This document shows, in pieces, positions 16,188-25,038 of a DNA stretch of 43,700 nt; the first letter of the stretch is position 1, and each line of letters starts with the position of its first letter. The translations under genes were made by a program, and so were the position numbers. Location: contig ONGR01000017.1 of NCBI GenBank assembly GCA_900317425.1, positions 1-43,700 of the forward strand, in the 5' to 3' direction. This stretch comes from an uncultured Eubacteriales bacterium. GTDB lineage: Bacteria; Bacillota; Clostridia; Oscillospirales; Oscillospiraceae. The notes under the pieces were generated by a model. It did not search any database. It was not told the origin of the DNA and saw nothing but the letters and a program-made list of their open reading frames with translations.

Positions 16188-16220
16188 AAAGGCCGTGGCA
16201 AATGCCACGGCCTTTCTTTT
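16188..16220 (+). terminator. Intrinsic terminator behind the cobalamin riboswitch
   Basis: AAAGGCCGTGGC (16188-16199), AAAT loop, GCCACGGCCTTT (16204-16215), then CTTTT. An upstream CCGTGG (16166-16171) could pair with CCACGG of the stem as an antiterminator, giving a plausible expression platform. Confidence 0.85.
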
Positions 16221-16277
16221 ATATGCAGCGTTCCGACTCAGCCAATGATTCAGGTTTCCATTGAGATATCTCCATAC

Positions 16278-16323
16278 AAAACGGGAAGGACTGCGGTTTG
16301 GGCGCCGCAGTTCTTCCCGTTTT
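16278..16323. terminator. Bidirectional terminator between riboswitch and VTT-domain gene
   Basis: A long stem (AAAACGGGAAGGACTGCGG with CCGCAGTTCTTCCCGTTTT, one wobble) with T-runs on both strands. It ends the leftward VTT-domain gene and would also stop rightward readthrough from the riboswitch. Confidence 0.85.
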
Positions 16324-16324
16324 A

Positions 16325-17026
16325 TCAGACTTTTTTCTCTTCGTGCCGGCGGCAGACGGCCCGATAGATGAGAAGGCCGACGCCGGAGATAGCCAGCGTG
16401 ACGCCGAAGGCGATGAGGGCGAACTGATAGTTCTGCACGCCCAGGGCGTCGCCGCCGATGGTGGAGGTGACGATGGAGGGGATGCGCCCCACGGAGGAGA
16501 TCAGCAGCCAGGTGCGCCAGGGCAGGTCGGTGAGCCCGGCAAAGTAGCACAGCAGATCCTTGGGCGTGCCGGGCACGGTGAAGATCAGCCAGAACAGGGC
16601 GTTGCGCTTCGGGGAGCTGTGGAGAAACCGGAGAGAGTCCAGCTTTTCCCGGGAGAAGAAGACCTCCACCAGCGGCTGCCCGAACCGGCGCACAAAGGCG
16701 AACACCGCCACGCTGCCCAGCATGGCGCCCAGCAGGCACAGCACCGTGCCCCAGAAAGCGCCGAAGGCATAGCCGCCGCAGATCTCCAGCGGCTCACCGG
16801 GGATGACGGCCACCAGCACCTGGAGAAAGACCATGCCCACGTAGGCGATCTTGCCCCAGATGCCCCGCTGCTCCACCCAGACCCGGAACAGCTCCGGCTG
16901 GCGGGCAAAGCGGATCATGGGCCGGCCCACGAACCAGAAGATGGCGGCGGAGAACAGAATGAATATCACCACGGCTCCGGCGGCGATCCGTTTTTTCTGT
17001 TTTTCATTGAGTGCAGGCTTGTCCAT
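16325..17026 (-). CDS. TVP38/TMEM64 family (VTT domain) membrane protein
   Basis: 233 residues with about six hydrophobic segments. FLQVLVAVIPGEPLEICGGYAF and the AFWGTVLCLLGAMLGSVAVF stretch form the re-entrant glycine/proline-rich VTT core. FTVPGTPKDLLCYFAGLTDL is the second conserved half. It is related to DedA and TMEM41/VMP1 proteins, for which lipid-scramblase or flippase activity is known in some members; the substrate here is unknown. A short basic N-terminus (NEKQKKR) and a basic C-terminus (RRHEEKK) are cytoplasmic by the positive-inside rule. It lies alone, downstream of galE on the same strand but separated by a terminator. Confidence 0.9.
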   Translation of the reverse strand: MDKPALNEKQKKRIAAGAVVIFILFSAAIFWFVGRPMIRFARQPELFRVWVEQRGIWGKIAYVGMVFLQVLVAVIPGEPLEICGGYAFGAFWGTVLCLLGAMLGSVAVFAFVRRFGQPLVEVFFSREKLDSLRFLHSSPKRNALFWLIFTVPGTPKDLLCYFAGLTDLPWRTWLLISSVGRIPSIVTSTIGGDALGVQNYQFALIAFGVTLAISGVGLLIYRAVCRRHEEKKV

Positions 17027-17072
17027 GGTACAGACCTCAAAGAAAACGGGATAGAATGTCAGGGAAGAAACG

Positions 17073-17098
17073 TCACCCGCCGCTTTTGCGGCGGGTGA
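17073..17098 (-). terminator. Terminator of galE
   Basis: On the minus strand TCACCCGCCGC, AAAA loop, GCGGCGGGTGA, then CGTTTCTT. The 11-bp perfect stem starts about 13 bases after the galE stop codon. Confidence 0.75.
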
Positions 17099-17110
17099 GA
17101 GGGGGGCGAA

Positions 17111-18124
17111 TCACAGGTTTTTGGCATTCTCCTGCCAGTGCCAGGCGTCCCGGCACATATCCTCCACGCTCTTTTCCGCGTGCCAGTGGAGCAGGCGGGC
17201 GGCCTTATCCACGTTGGCGTAGCAGAAGGCCAGATCGCCGCTGCGGCGGGGGGCGATGCGGTGGGGGACGGGCACGCCGTTGACCTTTTCAAAGGCGTGG
17301 ACCAGTTCCAGGACGCTCGTGCCGCAGCCGGTGCCCAGGTTGATGGCCTCCCAACCGGTGTGTTGGTTGACATAATCGATGGCGGCCACGTGGCCCTTGG
17401 CCAGGTCCACCACGTGGATATAGTCCCGGACACCGGTGCCGTCGGGGGTGGGGTAGTCGTTGCCGAAGACGGACAGCTCCGCCCGGATGCCGGCGGCGGT
17501 CTGGGTGATGTAGGGCATCAAATTGTTGGGGATGCCGTTGGGCATTTCGCCGATAAGGCCGCTCTCATGAGCGCCCACGGGGTTGAAGTACCGCAGACAG
17601 ACCACGGACAGCGCCGGATCGGCCACGCAGGCGTCGGAGAGGATCTGCTCGATCATGGACTTGGTCCAGCCGTAGGGATTGGTGCAGCTGCCCCGGGGCA
17701 TATCCTCCGTGTAGGGAACGGGGTTCTCCGCACCATAGACAGTAGCGGAAGAGCTGAAGATCAGCTTCTTGACGCCGTGGGTGGCCATGGTTTCCAGCAG
17801 GGTGAGTGTAGAATCCAGATTGTTGCGATAGTAGGCCACGGGCTTCTGCACGGATTCGCCCACGGCCTTGAAGCCGGCCAGATGGATCACGGCGTCGATC
17901 CGATTCTCGGTAAAGACCCGGTCCAGGGCGCTGCGGTCCGCCACGTCGGCCTGATAGAAGACAGGACGGCGGCCACTGATTTTCTCCAGGCGGTCGATGA
18001 CGTCAGGCCGGGCGTTGGACAGATCATCCACAATAACGACCTCGTAGCCCAGATCCAAAAGCTCCGCAGCGATGTGGGAGCCGATAAACCCGGCGCCGCC
18101 GGGCAGTAGAACGGTCTGATTCAT
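17111..18124 (-). CDS. galE: UDP-glucose 4-epimerase
   Basis: 337 residues, the usual GalE length. It interconverts UDP-glucose and UDP-galactose (or the N-acetyl forms) with bound NAD in the cytoplasm, supplying sugar nucleotides to the glycan operon that diverges from it. The Rossmann motif is GGAGFIG (residues 9-15), the catalytic pair Y151-x3-K155 (YGWTK), with SSSATVYG and RYFNPVGAH as further family marks. Oddity: the residue before the glycine motif is Pro8 (LLPGGAG) where GalE normally has Thr or Ser. GGGGGATATACC precedes the ATG. A weak promoter (TTTACA near 18074-18069 region reading left) is possible but not scored. Confidence 0.95.
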   Translation of the reverse strand: MNQTVLLPGGAGFIGSHIAAELLDLGYEVVIVDDLSNARPDVIDRLEKISGRRPVFYQADVADRSALDRVFTENRIDAVIHLAGFKAVGESVQKPVAYYRNNLDSTLTLLETMATHGVKKLIFSSSATVYGAENPVPYTEDMPRGSCTNPYGWTKSMIEQILSDACVADPALSVVCLRYFNPVGAHESGLIGEMPNGIPNNLMPYITQTAAGIRAELSVFGNDYPTPDGTGVRDYIHVVDLAKGHVAAIDYVNQHTGWEAINLGTGCGTSVLELVHAFEKVNGVPVPHRIAPRRSGDLAFCYANVDKAARLLHWHAEKSVEDMCRDAWHWQENAKNL

Positions 18125-18258
18125 GGTATATCCCCCTTGTCGAATTATTGCATGATATCACCTAATAGTGTAAAAGATAGAGACGGGTTTCGCAAGTACT
18201 TTTTTGTCGAGCCAGGCGGTTATTCTGCGAAACATAGGCGCTGGATCCATATTTTTGC

Positions 18259-18287
18259 TTGCTTACCACAGTGCCGTATGATATAAT
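18259..18287 (+). promoter_or_regulatory. Promoter of the surface-polysaccharide operon
   Basis: TTGCTT (18259-18264), 17-base spacer, TATAAT (18282-18287). The start point would be near 18294, which rules out the in-frame TTG at 18300 as a practical start for the first gene and favours ATG 18375. Confidence 0.7.
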
Positions 18288-18374
18288 ACAACGAACGGAT
18301 TGTGCCCGGCGCCCATGCGCGGCGAGATCGCTAAACCGTTAATAACGAAAGATGGATCAGGATGTGTTCTCAAG

Positions 18375-20240
18375 ATGGGACCTTTTAAAAAGAAAGATAA
18401 TCAATGGCTGGCACGTTTTTTCGTCGTGCTGGTGCTGGACGTTGTCGCCATTGCCGCGTCCTTTTTTGCGGCGCTGTGGGTGCGCTATGAGTTCAGGGTC
18501 AATGTGATCCCCGACAGATATATCGACACGCTGGTGCACTACATCGGATACTGGATCGTCATCTGCGTGGTGGTATTCTGGCTGACGGATCTGTATAACA
18601 GCATATGGACCTACGTCAGCATCGACTCGCTGGCCCGGATCATGGTGGCCTATGTGATTCTGCTGGTGTTCGCCTTTGTGGGCGTGAAGGGGCTGAAGAT
18701 CAATCTGCCCCGCTCCACCTACTTCATCGGTTTCTTCCTGAGCTTTGCCTGCACGGTTGGGATCCGCTTTGCCTACCGGCTATTGAAGCGATTGAACGCA
18801 TTCGTGGGGGGCAGCAGGAGCCATTTGATGAAGAACATCATGATCATCGGCGCCGGCGAGGCCGGACGTCAGCTGATCCGTGAGTTTGCCGTGAACCCCA
18901 ATCTGAACGGCCGGGTGGTCTGCCTCATCGACGATAACCCCAACAAGCACCGCCATATTCTGGAGGGCGTCCACGTGGTGGGCGGCCGCGACGACATCCC
19001 CGCCGCAGCGGAGAAGTACCGGGTCCAGAAGATCATCTATGCCATCCCTGCCAGCGATATGCAGACCAGGAAGGAGATCCTGGACATCTGCAGCACCACC
19101 GGCTGCGAGATCCAGGTGGTCCCCGGGATGTTCCAGCTGGTGAACGGGGAGGTCAGCGTCAGCAAGCTGCGGAAGGTCTCCCTGCTGGATCTGCTGGGCC
19201 GCGACCCCATCCAGACCAATCTGGCGGAGATCCGCCAGTATATCGCCGGCAAGGTGGTCATGGTCACCGGCGGCGGCGGCAGTATCGGCAGCGAGCTGTG
19301 TCGCCAGATCGCCCACAGCAACCCCAAGCAGCTGATCATCTTCGATATCTATGAAAACAACGCCTACGCCATTCAGATGGAGCTCAAGCGCACCTGCCCG
19401 GAGCTGGATCTGGTGGTGCTGATCGGCTCGGTGCGCGATCCCAAGCGCCTGGATGACATTCTGGGCCAGTACCGGCCGGAGCTGGTGTTCCACGCGGCGG
19501 CTCACAAGCATGTGCCGCTGATGGAGGACAGCCCCAACGAGGCCATCAAGAACAATGTGTTCGGCACGTATAAGATGGCCCACGCGGCCCGTGAGTTCGG
19601 CGTGAAGAAGTTCGTGCTGATCTCCACGGATAAGGCCGTCAACCCCACCAACATCATGGGCGCCAGCAAGCGCCTGTGCGAGATGGTGGTGCAGATGATG
19701 AGCCGCAGGGGCGGCACGGAGTTCGTGGCCGTCCGGTTCGGAAACGTGCTGGGCAGCAACGGCAGCGTGATCCCCCTCTTCGAAAAACAGATCGCCGAGG
19801 GCGGTCCCGTCACCGTGACCCACCCCGACATCACCCGTTTCTTTATGACCATCCCCGAAGCCGTCTCCCTGGTGCTCCAGGCCGGCTATTACGCCAAGGG
19901 CGGCGAGATCTTCGTGCTGGACATGGGCCAGCCGGTGAAAATCGACGACATGGCCCGCCAGCTGATCCGGCTGTCCGGCTATGAGCCGGACGTGGATATC
20001 AAGGTGGTCTATACCGGCCTGCGTCCCGGCGAGAAGCTCTATGAGGAACTGCTGATGGACGAGGAGGGCCTGCAGGATACCGACAACAAGCTGATCCACA
20101 TCGGCAAGCCCATTGAGATGGACGACAAGGAATTCGCCCGGCAGCTCAAGGGCCTGGAGAGTGCCTGCGCCGAGAATGCCGAAAATATCAAGGATCTGGT
20201 CGCCCAGATCGTTCCCACCTATCACCCCATGAAGGATTGA
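18375..20240 (+). CDS. Membrane-bound UDP-N-acetylglucosamine 4,6-dehydratase (CapD/PglF/EpsC family)
   Basis: 621 residues, the long form of the family. Four N-terminal membrane segments (about 14-35, 56-71, 90-104, 115-132) are followed by a first nucleotide-binding fold (NIMIIGAGEAG, about 154-164) and the catalytic SDR domain with VTGGGGSIGSELC (about 297-309). The SDR domain also has STDKAVNPTNIMGASKR, with Met in the usual Tyr place of YxxxK as in PglF/FlaA1, and RFGNVLGSNGSVIP. It makes UDP-4-keto-6-deoxy-GlcNAc, the substrate for the aminotransferase in the next gene. An earlier in-frame start (18300/18315) exists, but GATCAGGATG ahead of 18375 and the promoter position favour this one. 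First gene of a ten-gene operon. Confidence 0.93.
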   Translation: MGPFKKKDNQWLARFFVVLVLDVVAIAASFFAALWVRYEFRVNVIPDRYIDTLVHYIGYWIVICVVVFWLTDLYNSIWTYVSIDSLARIMVAYVILLVFAFVGVKGLKINLPRSTYFIGFFLSFACTVGIRFAYRLLKRLNAFVGGSRSHLMKNIMIIGAGEAGRQLIREFAVNPNLNGRVVCLIDDNPNKHRHILEGVHVVGGRDDIPAAAEKYRVQKIIYAIPASDMQTRKEILDICSTTGCEIQVVPGMFQLVNGEVSVSKLRKVSLLDLLGRDPIQTNLAEIRQYIAGKVVMVTGGGGSIGSELCRQIAHSNPKQLIIFDIYENNAYAIQMELKRTCPELDLVVLIGSVRDPKRLDDILGQYRPELVFHAAAHKHVPLMEDSPNEAIKNNVFGTYKMAHAAREFGVKKFVLISTDKAVNPTNIMGASKRLCEMVVQMMSRRGGTEFVAVRFGNVLGSNGSVIPLFEKQIAEGGPVTVTHPDITRFFMTIPEAVSLVLQAGYYAKGGEIFVLDMGQPVKIDDMARQLIRLSGYEPDVDIKVVYTGLRPGEKLYEELLMDEEGLQDTDNKLIHIGKPIEMDDKEFARQLKGLESACAENAENIKDLVAQIVPTYHPMKD

Positions 20241-20263
20241 GTTTTCAGACAGGAGCATAATCA

Positions 20264-21463
20264 ATGAAGAAGATCCCTTTCAGCCCCCCCGACATTACAG
20301 AAGAGGAGATCCACGAGGTCACCGACGCGCTGCTGTCCGGCTGGATTACCACCGGGCCCAAGACCAAGGAATTTGAAAAGAAGATCGCCGCCTGGTGCGG
20401 CAACTCCACGGCGGTGTGCCTGAATTCCGCCACCGCCTGCATGGAGATGACGCTGCGTCTGCTGGGCGTCGGCCCCGGCGATGAGGTCATCACCTCCGCC
20501 TATACCTACACCGCCTCCGCCAGCCCCGTGGCCCACGTGGGCGCGAAGCTGGTGCTGGTGGACACCGCCCCGGATTCCTTCCAGATGGACTATGACCGTC
20601 TGGCTGCGGCCATCACGCCCCGGACCAAGGTGATCGTCCCTGTGGACGTGGGCGGCATGCTGTGCGACTATGATAAGGTCTATCGGGCGGTGGAGGCGGC
20701 CAGGGATCAGTTCCGGCCCGGCAACGAGCTGCAGGCAAAGATCGGCCGTATCGCCGTGGTGGCCGACGGCGCCCACAGCTTCGGCGCTACCTGGGGCGGC
20801 CGGCCCTCCGGCTCCTTTGCCGACTTTACCGTGTTCTCCTTCCATGCCGTAAAGAATCTGACCACGGCGGAGGGCGGCGCCGTGACCTGGCTGGACAGCC
20901 TGGGCCTGGACAACGAGGAGATCTACCACCGGTTCATGCTCATGAGCCTCCACGGGCAGAGCAAGGACGCTCTGGCCAAGACAAAGCTGGGCGCCTGGGA
21001 GTACGACATCGTGGCGCCCCTCTACAAGTGCAATATGACGGATATCCTGGCAGCCGTTGGCCTGGCGCAGCTGCGCCGTTATCCCGATCTCTTGGCCAAG
21101 CGCCGGACACTGGTGCACCTGTATGACCAGCTGCTCTCCGGCGCCGGCGTCATCACGCCGTCCCATCTGGTGGGGGATCACGTGTCCAGCTGCCACCTGT
21201 ATCTGGCCCGGCTGGAGGGCTGTGCCATGGAACGGCGCAACGCCATCATTGAGGCTATGGCCGAGGACGGCATCGCCACCAACGTACATTATAAGCCCCT
21301 GCCCATGCTGACGGCATATAAGAACATGGGCTTTGACATCAAGGACTATCCCAACGCCCTGGCACAGTTTGCAAACGAGATCACCCTGCCCCTGTACAGT
21401 ACGCTGACGGAGGATGACGTCCGCCTGGTGTGCGAGAAACTGCTGGCGCACCTGAAGGGATAA
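20264..21463 (+). CDS. DegT/DnrJ/EryC1/StrS-family sugar aminotransferase
   Basis: 399 residues, PLP enzyme of sugar-nucleotide metabolism. The N-terminus IPFSPPDITEEEI and the LSGWITTGPKTKEFE motif are typical of PglE/PseC-like members. Lys197 in FSFHAVKN is the PLP-binding lysine, ADGAHSFGA is the cofactor Asp/His region, and VHYKPLPML is near the substrate site. It follows the 4,6-dehydratase by 23 bases, so it most likely aminates UDP-4-keto-6-deoxy-GlcNAc to a 4-amino sugar (bacillosamine precursor type). No matching N-acetyltransferase is in the operon, so the final sugar cannot be named. Confidence 0.92.
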   Translation: MKKIPFSPPDITEEEIHEVTDALLSGWITTGPKTKEFEKKIAAWCGNSTAVCLNSATACMEMTLRLLGVGPGDEVITSAYTYTASASPVAHVGAKLVLVDTAPDSFQMDYDRLAAAITPRTKVIVPVDVGGMLCDYDKVYRAVEAARDQFRPGNELQAKIGRIAVVADGAHSFGATWGGRPSGSFADFTVFSFHAVKNLTTAEGGAVTWLDSLGLDNEEIYHRFMLMSLHGQSKDALAKTKLGAWEYDIVAPLYKCNMTDILAAVGLAQLRRYPDLLAKRRTLVHLYDQLLSGAGVITPSHLVGDHVSSCHLYLARLEGCAMERRNAIIEAMAEDGIATNVHYKPLPMLTAYKNMGFDIKDYPNALAQFANEITLPLYSTLTEDDVRLVCEKLLAHLKG

Positions 21464-21479
21464 ACGAAGGAGCCGTACC

Positions 21480-22127
21480 ATGGAGAAGAATCAGCAGGCC
21501 GGATTCCGGCATATCACCCCGCCCGGCCGCGGCAAGCTGGCGGCCAAGCGCGCCTTTGACGTGTGCTGCTCAGCCCTGGGCCTGGTAGCTGCCAGCCCCA
21601 TTCTGCTGGCGGCATCCGTGGCGGTGGGGACCACCTCGCCCGGCGGGGTTTTGTTCCGACAGGAACGGATCGGCCGCGGCGGCAAGCCCTTTACGATCTA
21701 TAAGTTCCGCTCCATGCGAAAGGACAACGCCGGCCTGAAGATCACCACGGGGCACGATGCCCGGGTGACGCCGGTGGGTAAATTCCTGCGCAAGAGCAAG
21801 ATCGACGAGTTGCCCCAGTTGTGGAACGTGCTGAAGGGGGACATGAGCTTCGTGGGCCCCCGGCCGGAGGTGAAGGAGTACACCGACCTCTACAACGAGG
21901 AGCAACGCCAGATCTTTCTGGTGCGGCCCGGCATCACGGATCTGGCCAGCATCGAGTTCCGCAATGAGAACGATCTGCTGACGGACAGCGAGGATCCCAA
22001 CCGGACTTATATTGAGGAGATCATGCCCCGCAAGATCGACTTGGGGCTGACGTACATCGAGAATCTCTCCCTGGGCTATGATATCAAGCTGATCCTCCGG
22101 ACGCTGGTCACAGTAATCCGGGACTGA
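21480..22127 (+). CDS. Polyprenyl-phosphate glycosyl-1-phosphate transferase (PglC/WbaP family initiating enzyme)
   Basis: 215 residues, the short PglC-type form with one re-entrant membrane helix (about 26-50). It transfers a sugar-1-phosphate from a UDP-sugar to undecaprenyl phosphate, the first step of lipid-linked glycan assembly at the inner face of the membrane. Motifs are FRQERIGRGGKPF (59-71), YKFRSM, the catalytic Asp109-Glu110 in KIDELPQLWNVLKGDMSFVG, and GPRPE. Coming after the dehydratase and aminotransferase, it probably uses their amino-deoxy sugar nucleotide. It sits 16 bases from the previous gene. Confidence 0.95.
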   Translation: MEKNQQAGFRHITPPGRGKLAAKRAFDVCCSALGLVAASPILLAASVAVGTTSPGGVLFRQERIGRGGKPFTIYKFRSMRKDNAGLKITTGHDARVTPVGKFLRKSKIDELPQLWNVLKGDMSFVGPRPEVKEYTDLYNEEQRQIFLVRPGITDLASIEFRNENDLLTDSEDPNRTYIEEIMPRKIDLGLTYIENLSLGYDIKLILRTLVTVIRD

Positions 22128-22157
22128 GACGGCCATTGACAAAAGAGGTAGAAAACC

Positions 22158-23030
22158 ATGAACGAACACGACGCTCAAACTCGAAAAATACAGGAAAAAT
22201 TGCTGGAGATCCTGTTGTATTTCCAGCAGTTTTGCGATGAAAACGGTCTGCGCTTCACCCTGGCGGGCGGCACGTGCCTCGGCGCCGTGCGCCACCAGGG
22301 CTTCATTCCGTGGGATGATGATCTGGACGTTTTCATGCTGCGGGAGGATTATGAGAAGCTGCCGGAGCTGTGGGCCAGGAACGCGGATACGTCCCGCTAC
22401 TCCTGCGTCCGGTCCGACGACAAGCTGAACATCCACCACACCTCCACGGAGATCAAGGACAACAACACCACCTTTATCAACCGTCACGGCGTGGACGTGG
22501 ATATGCACCAGGGACTGATGATCGACGTGATCGCCCTGGACGGCGTGGCTGACGCGCCGCTGTCCCGGCTGCACCAGATGCTTCAGTCCATGATCTTCTG
22601 CTGCTTCAACTTCCAGCGCCTGCCCGCCCACAAGAGCAAGCTGACCTACTACGCCACCAAGGTGGCTCTGGCCATCGTCCGCAGCGACAAGCTGAAGTAC
22701 AAGCTGTGGAAGACCGCCGAGAATCAGGTGGCCAAGTACGGCGTGGCCAATCACCCGCTGGTGGCCTCCTTCGGCGAGGGCGTGGCCATCATGCAGCAGC
22801 GATTTCCCAAGGAGTGGTTCCTCAACCCCGGCTATGCCACCTTTGAGGGCCACACCATGCCCGTTCCCGCCGACACCGACAAGTATCTCACCATCTCCTA
22901 CGGCGACTATATGCAGCTGCCGCCGCCGGAGGAGCAGGTCTGTCGCCACGACGCCGTGTTCATCGACCTGGACCACAGCTACAAGCAGTACCGGGGCATC
23001 AAGTATTTTGTCAACGGCGGCAAAAAGTAA
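22158..23030 (+). CDS. LicD-family nucleotidyl/phospho-transferase, copy 1
   Basis: 290 residues. The LicD core reads LAGGTCLGAVRHQGFIPWDD then DLDVFM (about 34-59), the GG-x-x-LG-x-x-R-H-x-G-x-I-P-W-D-D-D-x-D signature that binds metal and substrate. IDVIALDGV and FEGHTMPVPADTDKYL with YGDYMQLPP complete the fold. Known members move phosphocholine or ribitol/glycerol-type phosphates onto glycans. No choline-activation gene (LicA/LicC) is present here, so the donor group is unknown. The next gene is a related second copy. Confidence 0.9.
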   Translation: MNEHDAQTRKIQEKLLEILLYFQQFCDENGLRFTLAGGTCLGAVRHQGFIPWDDDLDVFMLREDYEKLPELWARNADTSRYSCVRSDDKLNIHHTSTEIKDNNTTFINRHGVDVDMHQGLMIDVIALDGVADAPLSRLHQMLQSMIFCCFNFQRLPAHKSKLTYYATKVALAIVRSDKLKYKLWKTAENQVAKYGVANHPLVASFGEGVAIMQQRFPKEWFLNPGYATFEGHTMPVPADTDKYLTISYGDYMQLPPPEEQVCRHDAVFIDLDHSYKQYRGIKYFVNGGKK

Positions 23031-23051
23031 GCAAAAGAGAGTGATACCACT

Positions 23052-24005
23052 ATGGGATTTTTGAAAAACGCGCTGTTCACCCGGAAGGCCCTCCAGAGCC
23101 TGCCGGAGATGGACGAGATCCACATCATCAACGACGAGGAGCTCAAGCAGCTCCAGGCCTGCTTCCTGGAGATCCTCAAGGATATTGACGCCGTGTGCCG
23201 GGCCAACGACATCTGCTATATGGCCGCCGGCGGCACCGCCCTGGGCTCCGTGCGCCACAAAGGCTTCATCCCATGGGATGACGACGTGGATATCCTGATG
23301 CCCCGGGCGGATCTGAAGAAGTTTATCGAGATCTTCGACGAGACCATGGGCGACAAGTACGAGATGACGGCCCCCGACTCCAAATATCCCCTGGAGAGCA
23401 TGATCTCCGCCATCTATAAGAAGAACACCATCAAGGCCAACTTCCAGACCATGGACACGGAGTTGCCCCAGGGCGTTCACATCGATATCTTCGCCATTGA
23501 GTCCGTGCCCACCAATCCGGTGGTGCGGCGCATCAAGGGCCTGACGGCCATGGGCCTGCAGTACATCGCCGTGTCAGCCCTGTTCCGCCACTATACCAAC
23601 GAGCACAAGAAGAAATTCTTCTACCAGACCAGCGCCGGCAAGTTCAACTACAATCTGCGCATGGCGGTGGGCTTCCTGTTCTCCTGGCGCTCCTATGAGA
23701 AGTGGGGCACCACCTTCGACCGCTTCGTGGGCTGCAAGAAGGACACGGGCCTGTGGGCCGTGCCCACGGATATCGGTCACTATTTCGGCCACATCATGCC
23801 CAAAGAGGTGTATTATCCCCCCATCCAGGGCCCCTTTGAGGACATGATGATCAACCTGCCCCACGACCCCGATGCGTATCTGAAGAACCAGTACGGCGAC
23901 TACATGACCATCCCCCCGGTGGAGGAGCGGGAGAGCCACTGGTCCGTGGGCTTCTGCCTGGACGTGGCGGCGGAAGAGGCCAAAAAGCAGTCCGAGGAGA
24001 AATGA
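23052..24005 (+). CDS. LicD-family nucleotidyl/phospho-transferase, copy 2
   Basis: 317 residues. MAAGGTALGSVRHKGFIPWD followed by DDVDILM gives the LicD catalytic signature (about 57-83), with IDIFAIESV as the second Asp-x-Phe motif and YGDYMTIPP near the C-terminus. It shares order and motifs with copy 1 but only moderate overall similarity, so it is an old paralogue with its own acceptor or donor rather than a recent duplicate. It ends in a Glu/Lys-rich tail. It lies 21 bases after copy 1 and 10 bases before the Stealth gene. Confidence 0.9.
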   Translation: MGFLKNALFTRKALQSLPEMDEIHIINDEELKQLQACFLEILKDIDAVCRANDICYMAAGGTALGSVRHKGFIPWDDDVDILMPRADLKKFIEIFDETMGDKYEMTAPDSKYPLESMISAIYKKNTIKANFQTMDTELPQGVHIDIFAIESVPTNPVVRRIKGLTAMGLQYIAVSALFRHYTNEHKKKFFYQTSAGKFNYNLRMAVGFLFSWRSYEKWGTTFDRFVGCKKDTGLWAVPTDIGHYFGHIMPKEVYYPPIQGPFEDMMINLPHDPDAYLKNQYGDYMTIPPVEERESHWSVGFCLDVAAEEAKKQSEEK

Positions 24006-24015
24006 GGAGCTTGTA

Positions 24016-25023
24016 ATGGCTGATTATCCCATCGATATCGTGATCCCCTGGGTGGACGGGTCAGACCCGGCCTGGCAGGCGGAGCACGACAAATATACCG
24101 CTGACCGCAACAGCGACAACAGCGCCGCCCGCTACCGGGATTGGGACACCTTCCGCTATTGGTTCCGGGGCATCGAGCAGTTTGCCCCCTGGGTGCGGAC
24201 CATCCATTTTGTCACCTACGGGCATCTGCCCGCCTGGCTGAATACGGACCATCCCAAGCTGCACGTGGTCAACCACCGGGACTATATCCCGGCGGAATAT
24301 CTTCCCACCTTCAGCTCCCACACCATCGAGCTGAATATGCACCGGATCCCCGGGCTCAGCGAGCATTTCATCTATTTCAACGACGACGTCTATCTCACCG
24401 CTCCCACCCGGCCGGAGGATTTCTTCCGGGACGGGAAGCCTATGGACACGGCGGTGTTCGGCGTGATCAAGAATGCCGACGTGGCCAACTTCATGCCCTA
24501 TATCATGCTGAACATGATGGCCATCATCAATATGCGTTTCCCCAAGCGGGAGATGCTCAAGCGTGACTTCTTCAAGTGGATCACGCCCCGGAACGGCCGC
24601 GGCATGCTCAATAACCTCTATCTGCTGCCCTGGGGCGATCACACGGGCTTCCGCAACTACCACACCTGCAACCCCTTCTGCAAGAAGACCTTTGAGGAGG
24701 TCTGGCAGGAGAACGCCGAGACGCTGGACCGCACCTGCCGCCACAAGTTCCGCAGCAGGGAGGACGTGAACCAGTACCTGATGCGCTACTGGCAGCTGTG
24801 CCAGGGCAACTTCATCCCCCACCGGCCCAACAGTACCTATCTGACCATCGGCAACCAGAGCGCCGAGGTGGTGGATAAGACCCTCCGCAGCGGCAAGTAC
24901 AAGGTGGTCTGCGTCAACGACGACCCCATGTCCTTCGATTTTGAGACGGAAAAGCGGCATCTGATCGACACCTTTGAGCAGATGTTCCCCGCGCCTTCCT
25001 CCTTTGAGCGGGCGGATCAATGA
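24016..25023 (+). CDS. Stealth-family sugar-phosphate transferase
   Basis: 335 residues. Conserved region 1 is IDIVIPWVDGSDPAW (about 6-20). Region 2 contains RYRDWDTFRYWFRGIEQFAP, the HFVTYG motif and HFIYFNDDVYL. Region 3 has HTGFRNYHTCNPFCKK. These are the signatures of Stealth (capsular polysaccharide/GlcNAc-1-phosphotransferase) proteins, which link sugars through phosphodiester bonds. With two LicD proteins beside it, this suggests a phosphodiester-rich polymer resembling teichoic acid or a phosphoglycan capsule. It has no membrane segment and probably acts in the cytoplasm on lipid-linked precursors. Confidence 0.92.
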   Translation: MADYPIDIVIPWVDGSDPAWQAEHDKYTADRNSDNSAARYRDWDTFRYWFRGIEQFAPWVRTIHFVTYGHLPAWLNTDHPKLHVVNHRDYIPAEYLPTFSSHTIELNMHRIPGLSEHFIYFNDDVYLTAPTRPEDFFRDGKPMDTAVFGVIKNADVANFMPYIMLNMMAIINMRFPKREMLKRDFFKWITPRNGRGMLNNLYLLPWGDHTGFRNYHTCNPFCKKTFEEVWQENAETLDRTCRHKFRSREDVNQYLMRYWQLCQGNFIPHRPNSTYLTIGNQSAEVVDKTLRSGKYKVVCVNDDPMSFDFETEKRHLIDTFEQMFPAPSSFERADQ

Positions 25024-25038
25024 CCGGACGGTAATACT

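Noticed and set aside
16023-16367. A plus-strand frame inside and after the cobalamin riboswitch
   Set aside because: It crosses the riboswitch core and the intrinsic terminator and has no ribosome site or family match.
21570-23480. 636-codon minus-strand frame across the sugar transferase and LicD genes
   Set aside because: Antisense shadow. It spans three genes and their gaps and has no plausible start signal or domain.
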